Assembly (NCBI GenBank): GCA_024213275.1 | Contig: JANAVG010000004.1 | Span: forward strand, 127,759 to 191,758 | Direction: 5' to 3' | DNA from: Rossellomorea sp. BNER | GTDB lineage: Bacteria > Bacillota > Bacilli > Bacillales > Bacillaceae_B | DNA: 64,000 bases | Shown here: piece after piece, positions 25,353 through 34,780 of the stretch | How the letters are laid out: the number at the start of each line of letters is the position of its first letter | Numbering within the stretch: position 1 is the stretch's first letter | Program-made: the position numbers and the translations under genes | The notes under the pieces: model-generated | Database searches by the model: none | What the model was told of the DNA's origin: nothing | Seen by the model: the letters and a program-made list of their open reading frames with translations, nothing else

Positions 25353-26291
25353 ATGAGCAAGAAAACAATGGGGATTCACCATATCACAGCAATTGTAGGT
25401 AATCCGCAGGAAAATGTGGATTTCTACTCAGGGGTTTTAGGTTTAAGATTAGTGAAAAAAACCGTTAATTTTGATGATCCCGGTACCTATCACCTTTATT
25501 TCGGAAATGAAGGAGGGAAACCAGGAACCATCATCACATTTTTCCCATGGGCAGGTGCTCGTCAAGGGATAATCGGAGACGGTCAAGTTGGTGTCACTTC
25601 TTATGTTGTTCCTAAAGGATCGATCGGATTTTGGGAAAACAGATTTGAAAAGTTCCATATTCCATATACAAAGATGGGACGCTTTGGTGAGCAATATTTA
25701 GCCTTTGATGATCCGCATGGACTTCATTTAGAGATCGTTGAAAGGGAAGAAGGGGAAGTTAATTCATGGAACTTTGGAGGGGTAACATCAGAAGTGGCTA
25801 TTAAAGGGTTTGGTGGAGCCACTCTTTTATCTACTCAGCCTAAAAAAACTGCAGAGTTATTAGAAAAAGTGTTAGGGTTTGAACTGATTGGAGAAGAAGG
25901 CGATTTAGTACGTTTTCGTTCTTCAGCTGACATCGGAAATATCATTGACCTTAAAGTAACTCCAAGTGGACGTGGCCAAATGGGAGTAGGCACTGTACAT
26001 CACATTGCATGGAGAGCGAGTGATGATCAGGATCAATTAGATTGGAAAAAGTATGTGGAAGAGAATGGATATGGTGTCACTCCAGTTCAGGACAGAAATT
26101 ATTTTAATGCCATTTACTTCAGGGAGCATGGGGAAATGCTTTTTGAAATTGCGACTGACCCTCCAGGATTTGCTCATGACGAATCACAAGAAACGATGGG
26201 GGAAAAACTAATGTTACCTGAACAATATGAACCACATCGAGATAAGATTGAGCATGTATTACTTCCGATTGAAGTAAGAGGGATAGATTGA
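25353..26291 (+). CDS. Ring-cleaving dioxygenase of the glyoxalase/VOC fold (MhqO/MhqA-like)
   Basis: A 312-residue protein with two tandem VOC modules. The first begins GIHHITAIVG (His9, His10) with DDPHGLHLEIVER near 120-135. The second is near 150-265 with VHHIAWRA and LFEIATDPPGF, giving a His/His/Glu iron site. This is the layout of MhqO/MhqA-type extradiol dioxygenases that break down catechol- and hydroquinone-like compounds. AAAGGAGTG precedes the ATG. The MhqR-like operator, and the flavin reductase and quinone reductase genes downstream, support a quinone detoxification role. Confidence 0.9.
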   Translation: MSKKTMGIHHITAIVGNPQENVDFYSGVLGLRLVKKTVNFDDPGTYHLYFGNEGGKPGTIITFFPWAGARQGIIGDGQVGVTSYVVPKGSIGFWENRFEKFHIPYTKMGRFGEQYLAFDDPHGLHLEIVEREEGEVNSWNFGGVTSEVAIKGFGGATLLSTQPKKTAELLEKVLGFELIGEEGDLVRFRSSADIGNIIDLKVTPSGRGQMGVGTVHHIAWRASDDQDQLDWKKYVEENGYGVTPVQDRNYFNAIYFREHGEMLFEIATDPPGFAHDESQETMGEKLMLPEQYEPHRDKIEHVLLPIEVRGID

Positions 26292-26304
26292 TTTCACGAA
26301 AGGA

Positions 26305-26922
26305 ATGATTTCTTTGCTTTCAATAGATCCATCGACAAATAGCGAAAGAGAAAATTATAAGATTTTAATAGGAAGTATCATTCCAAGACCTATTGCTTTC
26401 GTTACCACGATGTCGAAAGAAGGAACCTTAAATGGTGCCCCCTTTAGTTATTTTAATATTGTTTCATCCAATCCCCCGATGATTTCAATGTCTATCGGGC
26501 GTTCAGGAGGAAAACAAAAGGATACAGCAAGAAATATTACCGAGACAAAAGAATTTGTCGTCCATATTGTAGATGAACAAAATGTTGAAAAAGTGAACAA
26601 AACAGCTGCAAGCCTTCCCCCTGAACTAAGTGAAATTGAGTTTGCCAATTTGACTCCATTCAAGAGCACAAAAATTTCTGTACCAGGTGTAAAGGAAGCG
26701 AAAATTCGAATGGAGTGTATCCTGGAACATTCCTTAGAATTAGGAGGTTCGGCTTCTCCTGGCTGTGACCTTATTATAGGAAAAGTTGTTCAATTTCATA
26801 TTGAAGATGAAATCTATGAAAATGGAAGAATAAATCAAGAGGGCTTGGGTGCGGTAAGCCGATTGGCTGGTCACGATTATGCAAAAATTGGTGAGGTCTT
26901 TTCCATTGAAAGGCCTAAATAG
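26305..26922 (+). CDS. Flavin reductase-like FMN-binding split-barrel protein
   Basis: A 205-residue protein of the flavin reductase/DIM6-NTAB family. The N-terminal FMN-binding block reads ILIGSIIPRPIAFVTTMS, followed by NGAPFSYFNIVSSNPPMISM and SIGRSGGKQKDTARN. The ATG at 26305 has AAAGGA directly before it, too close for good use; a TTG three codons later has that site nine bases upstream and is a strong alternative start. It lies 13 bases after the dioxygenase gene, so it belongs to the same unit. It probably supplies reduced flavin or reduces a quinone directly. Confidence 0.87.
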   Translation: MISLLSIDPSTNSERENYKILIGSIIPRPIAFVTTMSKEGTLNGAPFSYFNIVSSNPPMISMSIGRSGGKQKDTARNITETKEFVVHIVDEQNVEKVNKTAASLPPELSEIEFANLTPFKSTKISVPGVKEAKIRMECILEHSLELGGSASPGCDLIIGKVVQFHIEDEIYENGRINQEGLGAVSRLAGHDYAKIGEVFSIERPK

Positions 26923-27036
26923 TTTCGCCGTAAAATCCTTTTGTAGAGTTATAAAGGATTTGAAAAAGGTTACAAAATCTACATGAATGAAGGATAAAAA
27001 TTTAAAAAGAATGAAATAATAGGCAGGTGCATTAAA

Positions 27037-27702
27037 ATGGGTATTATAACCAAGCTATTTGGAAATTCATCAAAAAAGGAGACAGAAACCATGACAAACG
27101 TAAAATTAGCCGTAATTTATTACAGTATGGGTGGTACAAACTATCAATTATCAAAATGGGCTGAGGAAGGGGCAAAAGAAGCTGGTGCAGAAGTAAAAGT
27201 ATTAAAAGTACCTGAGTTAGCTCCACAATCAGCAATTGAAGGGAATCCAGCTTGGAAAGCTCATGTCGATGCAACCAAGGATGTCCCTGAGGTAACATTA
27301 AATGACTTAGAATGGGCAGACGCCATCATTTTTAGTGTACCAACTCGATTCGGAAATATGCCATCACAAATGAAGCAATTTTTAGATACAACAGGTGGTT
27401 TATGGTTCAATGGTAAGCTTGTTAACAAAGTAGTGAGTGCAATGACTTCTGCACAAAATCCTCACGGCGGTCAAGAGGCAACGATTTTAGCCCTATATAC
27501 GACCATGTACCATTGGGGTGCCATTGTGGCAGCTCCTGGTTATACAGATCCCGTTACATTTGCAGCTGGTGGTAACCCATATGGAACAAGTGTGACTGTT
27601 GATCAAGATGGGAAAATGGTAGAAAATGTAGAAGCTGCAGTTAAACATCAGGCTAAACGTACTGTAAATGTTGCGGAGTTAGTAAAAAAAGGTAATCAAT
27701 AA
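27037..27702 (+). CDS. wrbA: WrbA-type NAD(P)H:quinone oxidoreductase
   Basis: A 221-residue flavodoxin-fold quinone reductase. The FMN site is YYSMGGTNYQLSKWAEE; the loops SVPTRFGNMPSQMKQFLD and MTSAQNPHGGQEATILALYT are WrbA hallmarks. AGGTG precedes the ATG at 27037, but ATG 27091 has AAGGAG nine bases upstream and matches the usual WrbA N-terminus, so either start is possible. It lies 114 bases after the flavin reductase gene and ends at a strong terminator, and is probably part of the same MhqR-like response. It reduces quinones by two electrons, which avoids semiquinone radicals. Confidence 0.92.
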   Translation: MGIITKLFGNSSKKETETMTNVKLAVIYYSMGGTNYQLSKWAEEGAKEAGAEVKVLKVPELAPQSAIEGNPAWKAHVDATKDVPEVTLNDLEWADAIIFSVPTRFGNMPSQMKQFLDTTGGLWFNGKLVNKVVSAMTSAQNPHGGQEATILALYTTMYHWGAIVAAPGYTDPVTFAAGGNPYGTSVTVDQDGKMVENVEAAVKHQAKRTVNVAELVKKGNQ

Positions 27703-27771
27703 TCATTAATAAAGCTGATCGATAACCAAGCGGTTTTACTTTAGAGGTGCAAACAATTAAATATCAATGCC

Positions 27772-27813
27772 ATGCACAGGAGATCTGACATAATGCTCCT
27801 GTGCATTTTTTAT
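27772..27813 (+). terminator. Terminator after wrbA
   Basis: ATGCACAGGAG (27772-27782) pairs with CTCCTGTGCAT (27796-27806), followed by TTTTTTATG. An 11-bp stem. Confidence 0.92.
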
Positions 27814-27890
27814 GTTTGATCTTAATTCTAATGTTGTGAATATCGAATGATTTGTATGAAAATAGTGGAAAGGAGGGCATCTTGATCTTT

Positions 27891-28106
27891 TGAAGCCATC
27901 AAATTGGCATTTGCGAGTTTTGACGGTATGAAAGACCGCTATTGAAGCCGTCAAATTGGCATTTGGGAGTTTTGACGGTATGAAAGACCGCTATTGAAGC
28001 CGTCAAATTGGCATTTGGGAGTTTTGATGGCATAAAAGACCACTATTGAAGCCGTCAAATCGGCTACAGAGTGTTTTCGCGGCATCCAAGACCTCTATTG
28101 AATAGG
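27891..28106. repeat. 52-bp tandem hairpin repeat
   Basis: The unit TTGAAGCCGTCAAATTGGCA (opening) recurs with a period of exactly 52 bases at about 27891, 27943, 27995, 28047 and 28099, the last two degraded. Inside each unit CCGTCAAA and TTTTGACGG can pair. The remaining 28107-28406 stretch up to the dehydrogenase gene shows only A/T-rich promoter-like sequence and no gene. Confidence 0.85.
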
Positions 28107-28406
28107 TTATTTCGACTTCTATGCGTTTTCACGTCATCATTAATCCCTTTTGATAAAGTAGTCCCAACCTCACGCCTCCATCATCATACCCCCGATTAGT
28201 TACCCGTTAATTCATTAAAATTTGCTGTTTTGAAAGTAAAAGTCTATAACAGCAAAGGAATGTTAATTCCTTTTTTCATAGTTCCTTTGTTGGCAGAAAC
28301 CAAACTATTCAGGATGTACAATAGGCTTCAAAATGATAAAATTAAGAATTATAAAACAATCAGAGGAAAAGTTCTATAATTTTATTAAACACAGGGAGGA
28401 ATAAAC

Positions 28407-29291
28407 ATGATTTCACCAAAGGATTGTACTATCGGTTTTATTGGATTAGGTGTAATGGGAAAATCGATGGCTACTCATATCATGAATGCTGGATATCCCG
28501 TTGTGGTTTATACACGTTCGAAAGAGAAAGCCGAAAGTATTCTATCACTTGGAGCTGAATGGGCAGATTCTCCAATGAAAGTTGCTTCTAAAGCGAATAT
28601 CATCATTTCAATGGTAGGCTACCCTGCTGACGTTCGTGAAATTTATCTTGGTGAAAAAGGGATCATCCGAAGCGGTAAACCACATACATATCTTATTGAC
28701 ATGACAACATCTACCCCAACACTAGCAAAAGAAATCTATGAAGAAGCTAACAAGAAGGATATGTATGCACTTGATGCACCCGTATCAGGCGGTGATAAAG
28801 GGGCAAGGGAAGCTAAACTCTCGATAATGGTAGGCGGAGACCAGGATGTTTTTAATAAGATGAAATTGATTTTTGATTTAATGGGTTCCAATGTTGTTTA
28901 TCAAGGGAAGGCTGGTTCAGGGCAGCATACAAAAATGTGTAATCAGATTACGATTGCTTCTAATATGATTGGAGTATGTGAAGCCATTATCTATGCTGAA
29001 AAATCTGGTTTAGATCCTGAAACGGTTTTAAAAAGTATCTCAACAGGAGCAGCGGGAAGCTGGAGTCTTTCTAACCTAGCTCCAAGAATGATCAAAGGTG
29101 ACTTTGAACCTGGTTTTTATATTAAACATTTCTTGAAGGATATGAGAATTGCATTAGATGAAGCGAGAAAAATGGAAATCGTTATGCCAGGTCTGTCACT
29201 TGCCGAGCAATTATATACGGATCTAGCAAATCTAGGGGAAGAAAATCGTGGTACTCAAGCACTTTACACATATATGAGTGAAAAGTGTTAA
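28407..29291 (+). CDS. Beta-hydroxyacid dehydrogenase (3-hydroxyisobutyrate dehydrogenase / tartronate semialdehyde reductase family)
   Basis: A 294-residue NAD(P)-dependent oxidoreductase. Rossmann motif GFIGLGVMGKSMATHIMNAG at residues 10-29. The substrate block is DAPVSGGDKGAREAKLSIMV near 126-145, and the catalytic lysine lies in GQHTKMCNQI (about Lys174). Next to the catalytic block is FKLKD-like FLKDMRIALDEA. GGGAGG lies seven bases before the ATG. It stands alone between the tandem repeat and a membrane gene. Substrate within the family (3-hydroxyisobutyrate, tartronate semialdehyde, 6-phosphogluconate-like) cannot be decided by eye. Confidence 0.9.
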   Translation: MISPKDCTIGFIGLGVMGKSMATHIMNAGYPVVVYTRSKEKAESILSLGAEWADSPMKVASKANIIISMVGYPADVREIYLGEKGIIRSGKPHTYLIDMTTSTPTLAKEIYEEANKKDMYALDAPVSGGDKGAREAKLSIMVGGDQDVFNKMKLIFDLMGSNVVYQGKAGSGQHTKMCNQITIASNMIGVCEAIIYAEKSGLDPETVLKSISTGAAGSWSLSNLAPRMIKGDFEPGFYIKHFLKDMRIALDEARKMEIVMPGLSLAEQLYTDLANLGEENRGTQALYTYMSEKC

Positions 29292-29469
29292 GCTTTTTTG
29301 GGGGAACAAAAGTTAAAATGAAAGTTGCTATATCTTACTAAAAAAACAGGATCATGTGAACTCTCTTTAGGTGAAATACAGCTTTTTTGCATGAAGGGGG
29401 TTCCGTCCATACTTACTTGTAGTTTTATCTGCTATTTGTTTAACATAAATAACGGTCAACGTTTTTTCA

Positions 29470-30027
29470 TCAAGTTAATTTTTTGAAACTATCTAAATTG
29501 CTTATCCAGTAGGCTACAAGGAATATAGATAGAAAAATAAAGAAGTCATATATAGAGGACCAGCCTTTTGGATTGTAAAAGTGAATCATCTTAACAAAAT
29601 TCATTCCACCAAAGGCTGCTAATGCAGCAAATATCGCCCCTTTTAATACTGGGTTAGCTTTTGGTTTGATTTGAAGAACCACCATAATGGCCACAGGGAC
29701 TAATGAAAAATGATAAGGAAGAAGTAATTGTGGTGCTACTGGTGAAAACTTCATCGGATATGACCACAATCCTAAACTACTGGCAGTTAAGTCAATCATT
29801 AATGATAAAATAATCGTTACAAAACCTGCGATAAGTAACCGACCTGTACTTTCCTTCTTTCTAATGATCACCCATAGAACCCAGGGAAGAATAAAAAATC
29901 CAATCCCCAGCCACCATTGCCACGTAAATAGAAAGGCATTAACTACGGTTTCAGATAACAAATTACTTCCTTCAATAATCTCTTGTAAGCCCTTTTCAGA
30001 TTGATTTATCCCCTCATTAAATGTCAT
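29470..30027 (-). CDS. CBO0543-like membrane protein
   Basis: A 185-residue membrane protein with about five helices (near 33-55, 65-88, 100-118, 125-145, 155-175). Typical small-loop phrases are LWSYPMKFSPVAPQLLLPYH and NPKGWSSIYDFFIF, as in the uncharacterised CBO0543 family common in Bacillus and Clostridium. The start at 30027 has GGTGGG four bases upstream; a GTG four codons earlier is the alternative. Function is unknown. It is downstream of, and same-stranded with, the glutamate synthase-domain gene, but a terminator separates them. Confidence 0.7.
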   Translation of the reverse strand: MTFNEGINQSEKGLQEIIEGSNLLSETVVNAFLFTWQWWLGIGFFILPWVLWVIIRKKESTGRLLIAGFVTIILSLMIDLTASSLGLWSYPMKFSPVAPQLLLPYHFSLVPVAIMVVLQIKPKANPVLKGAIFAALAAFGGMNFVKMIHFYNPKGWSSIYDFFIFLSIFLVAYWISNLDSFKKLT

Positions 30028-30097
30028 TCTACCCACCACTTTTTCATATTCTTTAGGATAGCTTTCGCATTTCCATTTCCCTTTATGTATTTAAGTA

Positions 30098-30146
30098 AAA
30101 AACAGGCCATAATATGCATGATCAAAAGATCTTGCATATTATGGCT
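30098..30146 (-). terminator. Terminator of the FMN glutamate synthase-domain gene
   Basis: GCCATAATATGCA (30106-30118) and TGCATATTATGGC (30133-30145) form a perfect 13-bp stem. On the minus strand TGTTTTTTACTT follows. It lies 30 bases after the stop of the gene at 30176. Confidence 0.9.
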
Positions 30147-30175
30147 CACTTGCACGATTGAAGAATTACAAATCA

Positions 30176-31774
30176 TTAACTACTTTCCGTTTCAACGATG
30201 GATTGATAAATGTCCTCTAAGGACCAAGTCTTCCCTCTTTCATCCTTATAAACTACATGTTCACGTGTGAAATGAACGGGGGAATCCAAGCCTGCTGCAG
30301 CAGCTACCCGAAATAAGCCTTTACGCATCGAAATTAAATAATTGGCTGTACGATATTTCTTTTCTTCAATAACAAGTCCTTTTTGTAATTCAGGGTCTGT
30401 TGTCGCTACACCAACTGGACAGCCATTGGATTGACATTGTAATGCTTGAATACAGCCCACTGTAATCATAAATCCTCGTGCTATATTCACAAGGTCAGCC
30501 CCCATTGCCAGTGCAATCGCAATTCTATCAGGTGAAAACAGTTTGCCTGAAGCGATGATTTTCACTTGGTCACGAACACCGTATTTCCTTAGGGCGTTAT
30601 CCATTATAGGCAATGCAGATTTAATGGGCAACCCTACACTGTCAGCTAATTCCTGATAGGAAGCTCCTGTACCACCTTCACCGCCATCTACAGTGATAAA
30701 GTCAGGTGCTTTTCCGGTAATTTTTATTTGTTTAGCCAATTCATCGGCTTCTTCACTGCTCCCAACAACCACTTTCATTCCTACGGGTTTTCCAGAATGT
30801 TCTCGAACACGTTCGATAAAGTCAAACAAAGAAGGAAAGTCACTAAATTCCCGAAAACGGTTGGGACTATCGATGGACTTGAACGGTTCAACCATCCGGA
30901 TTCTTGCAATTTCCTCTGTCACCTTTTCAGCATCGATATGTCCGCCACGTGTTTTTGCCCCCTGAGCAAGCTTGATTTCAAATGCTTTTACTTGAGGGAT
31001 TTCACTTTTTTCCTTTAAAGCATCCCAGCTAAAATTCCCCTCGAGATCTCTAACACCAAATAAACCGGGGCCAATTTGCATGATGATATCAACACCGCCC
31101 TTTAAATGATAATCAGAAATCCCGCCTTCTCCTGTATTCATCCAAGTTCCTTTCGCAATTCCTAATCCTTCTGAGAGTGCGGTAATGGCACGTTCACCAA
31201 GGGAACCATAACTCATGGCAGACATACCAATCTGACCTTTTACTATGAAAGGGTTCCTGGCATTCTTCCCAATTACAATGGCATCTTCATCCTCCAGCAA
31301 ATAGACAGGTGATTCATTCTTCTCTAAACGTTCCTTTTTCTGTGTAAATAAAGGTTCTTTAACCAAGAGATATCGATCTGTTGTCACTTTCGTTTCTCGA
31401 TCCATTTTTAACTCTTCCGTTAACTTCGGAAACATGGAATTTCGAATATAATACCCTTCTTCTTCAAAATCCCTTTGCGACCCATAACCTAACACATCAC
31501 GTTTATATTTGGCTTTCCTAACAATATGTTGATAATCATTTCGTGAAAAGGGTTTACCCTCTGTATCATTGTTAAAAAAATACTGACGGAGTTCAGGACC
31601 AATGGATTCAAAAAAGTATCTAGCTCGCCCTATAACTGGATAATTACGAAGGATTGGATGTTGCTTTTGTGTTCGGTCAATGTAGTAAAAATAAAGTACA
31701 GCCCCCAGTAATATTAGAAATATTAAGATACAAGCAATAAAGCCAATTATGGTAAATACATTAGCAATATTCAA
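30176..31774 (-). CDS. FMN-binding glutamate synthase-domain protein (YerD-like)
   Basis: A 532-residue protein with one N-terminal membrane helix (residues 6-30) and a GltB-like FMN domain. Visible blocks are MSYGSLGERAITALSEGLGI, NTGEGGISDYHLKGGVDII, TVDGGEGGTGASYQELADS (FMN phosphate loop) and ALAMGADLVNIARGFMI. A Cys-rich segment CIQALQCQSNGCPVGVAT matches the 3Fe-4S motif of glutamate synthase. It lacks the glutamine amidotransferase domain. TTG start at 31774 with AGGAGG eight bases upstream. The family resembles Bacillus YerD; the reaction is not established and may not be glutamate synthesis. Confidence 0.88.
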   Translation of the reverse strand: MNIANVFTIIGFIACILIFLILLGAVLYFYYIDRTQKQHPILRNYPVIGRARYFFESIGPELRQYFFNNDTEGKPFSRNDYQHIVRKAKYKRDVLGYGSQRDFEEEGYYIRNSMFPKLTEELKMDRETKVTTDRYLLVKEPLFTQKKERLEKNESPVYLLEDEDAIVIGKNARNPFIVKGQIGMSAMSYGSLGERAITALSEGLGIAKGTWMNTGEGGISDYHLKGGVDIIMQIGPGLFGVRDLEGNFSWDALKEKSEIPQVKAFEIKLAQGAKTRGGHIDAEKVTEEIARIRMVEPFKSIDSPNRFREFSDFPSLFDFIERVREHSGKPVGMKVVVGSSEEADELAKQIKITGKAPDFITVDGGEGGTGASYQELADSVGLPIKSALPIMDNALRKYGVRDQVKIIASGKLFSPDRIAIALAMGADLVNIARGFMITVGCIQALQCQSNGCPVGVATTDPELQKGLVIEEKKYRTANYLISMRKGLFRVAAAAGLDSPVHFTREHVVYKDERGKTWSLEDIYQSIVETESS

Positions 31775-32252
31775 GATTGATTCCTCCTACCAAACGAAAG
31801 CGTTTTTAATCTCACATTTATAGTTAGGTTTTCTAAAATGGAGGAAACTATCCATTGTTTTCTACAAGAAAACCCTGAAAACAAATTTTAAGTGAGATAA
31901 AAAAATGCAATTAGACAGGATTCCCCCACGGTGAAGGACGATAACTCAAAGGTATGAGGGGGAATGCGACCTTTTATTCTATAAAATTTCTTCGTCAATG
32001 ATTGTCATTTCATTTAAAAAATATGGTTTTTACTAAAATACACCATAAATGCTGTAACAAGGGAATTAATTTACCTTAAAAATGATTAAGATTAATTGAA
32101 AGAGGCAGTACATAAGAAATAAAGAATGGCATAAAAAATGACCTCTAAAATGATTGTTCAAAAATGAGACTGAAAAGCATGGTATGCGTTGGACTCAACA
32201 GTGAGTAGGCACCATTTTGAATAGAATCCTCAAAGTATGCAAATATTTTATT

Positions 32253-32316
32253 CTTCAATAGATGGGCCAATCTTCTATCGGGAACTTCAATAGATGGGCC
32301 AATCTTCTATTGGGAA
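32253..32316. repeat. 32-bp direct repeat, two copies
   Basis: CTTCAATAGATGGGCCAATC and the following TTCTATYGGGAA occur twice in tandem at 32253 and 32285, with a fragment of a third copy after. GATGGGCCAATC is not part of a gene. The stretch 31775-32437 otherwise shows an imperfect stem (ATTCCCCC 31920 / GGGGGAAT 31958) and no gene. Confidence 0.8.
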
Positions 32317-32437
32317 ATCTTCAATTTCTCCCATACTTATCCGATTCTTAATAAGGAGTTGTATTAAATGATAAAAATGAGCATTATCACCTGTTTTATA
32401 TTTTGAAAAGTTAGAAAATATTTTAGTAAAATAGATA

Positions 32438-32474
32438 ATAAAACGTTTACATTTAGTAAAATAAAAATTATAAT
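32438..32474 (+). promoter_or_regulatory. Promoter with cre-like site for the sugar operon
   Basis: TTTACA (32446-32451), 17 bases, TATAAT (32469-32474). The 14-mer ATAAAACGTTTACA (32438-32451) overlaps the -35 and resembles a cre/LacI-family operator. Repression by CcpA or by the LacI protein at 41903 is inferred. Confidence 0.65.
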
Positions 32475-32502
32475 CTAATTGTAAACTAAGAGGAGGGATA
32501 CA

Positions 32503-33741
32503 ATGGAAATAAACAGAAAATTAAAAATGTTTTTGTTATTTACATTTGCTTCGGTTTTACTGCTATCTGGATGCAGCTCAACATCCGGCGCTGGCGAGGG
32601 AGGAAAAGATGGTGTTGAAACAATTCGTTTTGCCACTTGGGACTCTGAAGAAACTCTAGATTTACAGCAAAAATTAATAGACAACTTCAATGCTAAGCAT
32701 GACAAGATTAAAGTAGTTCTTGAAGCGTATGGAGGAGACTTTGACACGAAAATAGCAGCAGGTATGGGTGGGAATGATGCACCAGATGTTATGTACATGT
32801 GGAATTATCCACTATACAAAGATGCTTTAGAGCCTCTTGATTCATTTATTGAAAAAGAGGGGAAGGGTTATAAAGATAATTTTTATGATGCTCTTTGGAA
32901 CTATAATTCTCAAAATGGGGAAGTGCTAGGGTTGCCAGTTGGATATACAACTCATGTAGTTTACTATAATAAAACGCTATTTGATGAAAAAGGGATTGAT
33001 TATCCTGAGCCTGGTTGGACTTGGGAGGATCTTCAAGAAAAGGCTAAGATGTTGACTGATAAAGAAAAGAAAATATCTGGATTTGCTTTTTCAGGTCAAC
33101 CGGATCCATTTGATTTTGAAATGTACTTATGGAGTAATGGTACTTCATACGTAGATAAAGAAGGAAATTTACAAGGGAAACTTAATTCATCTAAGTCGAT
33201 TGAAGTATTTGATATGTTCCAAAATATGTTGAAAGAAGGCTATGCAGTAACTACTGAAGGTTCAGGTTCAACGGAAATGAAGTCTGGAAAAGTTGCTATG
33301 TTTGTGAACGGGGCATGGTCACTTGGGACTTTAACAGAAGCTGGCATTGATTATGGTGTTGTTGAATTACCTAAGTTTAAAAATGGGAAAAGTGTGAGTA
33401 TTATTAGTTCTTCTGGTATAGCTATGTCGAAAGATTCTAAGCATAAAGAAGCTGCTTTTGAATTTATGAAATATTGGACAGGAGAGGAAGCAAATAAACA
33501 AAGAATGGAATATGAGCTTCCTGTACTTAAAAGTTTAGTAGAAAAAGAAAAGCTAGAGCAAGATCCAGTAAAAAGTGTATTCTATTCGATGCTCGAAAAG
33601 AGTGAGGGGTATACGCCATCATCCTATAAAGTAGAGGACTGGAGTGTTGTTTCCGAAAACTTAAACCTTGTTTTTGAACAAATTTTTAATCCTAGTACGT
33701 TAATGGAACCTAAGAAAGCGCTAAATGAGGTATCAGAATAA
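32503..33741 (+). CDS. Sugar ABC transporter substrate-binding lipoprotein
   Basis: A 412-residue CUT1-type extracellular binding protein. Signal peptide with lipobox LLSGCSS (Cys24), then the typical opening TIRFATWDSEETLDLQQKLI and NAKHDKIKVVLEAYGGDF. Aromatic residues YMWNYPLY, WNYNSQNGEVLGLPVGYTTH and YPEPGWTWEDL are common in oligosaccharide binders. GAGGAGGG lies before the ATG. It leads an operon with two permeases and glycosidases. The ligand is presumably a beta-galactoside or related oligosaccharide, inferred from the GH2 gene. Confidence 0.92.
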   Translation: MEINRKLKMFLLFTFASVLLLSGCSSTSGAGEGGKDGVETIRFATWDSEETLDLQQKLIDNFNAKHDKIKVVLEAYGGDFDTKIAAGMGGNDAPDVMYMWNYPLYKDALEPLDSFIEKEGKGYKDNFYDALWNYNSQNGEVLGLPVGYTTHVVYYNKTLFDEKGIDYPEPGWTWEDLQEKAKMLTDKEKKISGFAFSGQPDPFDFEMYLWSNGTSYVDKEGNLQGKLNSSKSIEVFDMFQNMLKEGYAVTTEGSGSTEMKSGKVAMFVNGAWSLGTLTEAGIDYGVVELPKFKNGKSVSIISSSGIAMSKDSKHKEAAFEFMKYWTGEEANKQRMEYELPVLKSLVEKEKLEQDPVKSVFYSMLEKSEGYTPSSYKVEDWSVVSENLNLVFEQIFNPSTLMEPKKALNEVSE

Positions 33742-33765
33742 TTGAATTTATATCATTTTATATGT

Positions 33766-33801
33766 GAAAAAGCATCAAATGCTGTCTAAAGATGCTTTTT
33801 C
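33766..33801 (+). terminator. Intra-operon hairpin between binding protein and permease
   Basis: GAAAAAGCATC (33766-33776) pairs with GATGCTTTTTC (33791-33801), an 11-bp stem with a 14-base loop. Such a partial terminator or RNA-stabilising stem would raise binding-protein levels over permease levels, as seen in other ABC operons. Confidence 0.75.
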
Positions 33802-33850
33802 CAATTTTGATATATTACGTAAAAATCTGATTTTCCTAAGGGGTTATTTT

Positions 33851-34780
33851 ATGTTTTCAAAAAAGAAGAGACCAAAGAAATTCAAGTTAGTGAGTAATAA
33901 GATACCCTATCTTTTTATTCTACCGTGGATAATTGGATTTTTGGTTTTCACTATTGGACCACTAATATTTTCTTTGATTATGAGTTTATTTGATTGGCCT
34001 GTCACGAGTGATCCTAAGTTCATTGGACTTGGAAACTATAAAAAAATGTTTACAGAAGACCCTCAGTTTTACAAATCTTTAGTCATTACCTTTAAGTTTA
34101 CTTTAATCTTTGTACCTCTTAATCTATTCATTGCCTTGATGCTTGCGCTTTTAATCACCCAATCTGTAAAGGGAATAAAAATATTTAGAACAATATTTTA
34201 TCTTCCAACAGTAGTATCGGGTGTAGCGATATCAATTATATGGGGTTGGATCTTTAACTCTGAGTACGGTGTGTTGAATTATTTATTATCTATTCTTGGT
34301 ATTGAAGGGCCAAAATGGCTTATTGATCCAAAGTGGGCCATCCTAACAATCGTTATAGCAAGTGCTTGGGGAGTTGGAACAATGATGCTGATATTCTACA
34401 CAGACATTAAGGGAATCAACCCAGAGCTTTATGAGGCTTCGGCACTTGATGGGGCAGGTCCTTTACGGCAATTTTTTAGTATTACCATTCCGAGTATCAC
34501 ACCAACCATACTCTTTAATGTAATTACATCTATCATAGCGGCTTTGCAGCAATTAACATTAGTCTTGCTTTTGACGGGTGGGGGACCATTAAAATCAACT
34601 TATTTTTATGGCTTATTTGTTTATAACAATGCATTTAAACATCACGAACTTGGCTATGCAAGTGCAAATGCATGGTTTATGTTCATCATCATCCTAGTAC
34701 TGACATTAATAATATTTAAATCATCATCGGCATGGGTGTTCTATGAAAATGAAGTTAAAAAGGAAGGTAAGAAATCATGA
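33851..34780 (+). CDS. Sugar ABC transporter permease (CUT1, MalF-like)
   Basis: A 309-residue membrane permease with six hydrophobic segments. The EAA loop is YEASALDGAGPLRQFFSITIPSI (split: YEASALDGAGPLRQFF, then SITIPSI), which binds the ATPase. The start at 33851 has AAGGGG seven bases upstream; the upstream 29 in-frame codons run through the hairpin and are unlikely. It overlaps the next permease by four bases (ATGA). No ATPase gene is present in the operon; a shared MsmX-type ATPase is assumed. Confidence 0.92.
   Translation: MFSKKKRPKKFKLVSNKIPYLFILPWIIGFLVFTIGPLIFSLIMSLFDWPVTSDPKFIGLGNYKKMFTEDPQFYKSLVITFKFTLIFVPLNLFIALMLALLITQSVKGIKIFRTIFYLPTVVSGVAISIIWGWIFNSEYGVLNYLLSILGIEGPKWLIDPKWAILTIVIASAWGVGTMMLIFYTDIKGINPELYEASALDGAGPLRQFFSITIPSITPTILFNVITSIIAALQQLTLVLLLTGGGPLKSTYFYGLFVYNNAFKHHELGYASANAWFMFIIILVLTLIIFKSSSAWVFYENEVKKEGKKS

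Noticed and set aside
32000-32020. Fur-box-like AATGATTGTCATT
   Set aside because: Poor match to the 7-1-7 consensus and no promoter or iron gene adjacent.
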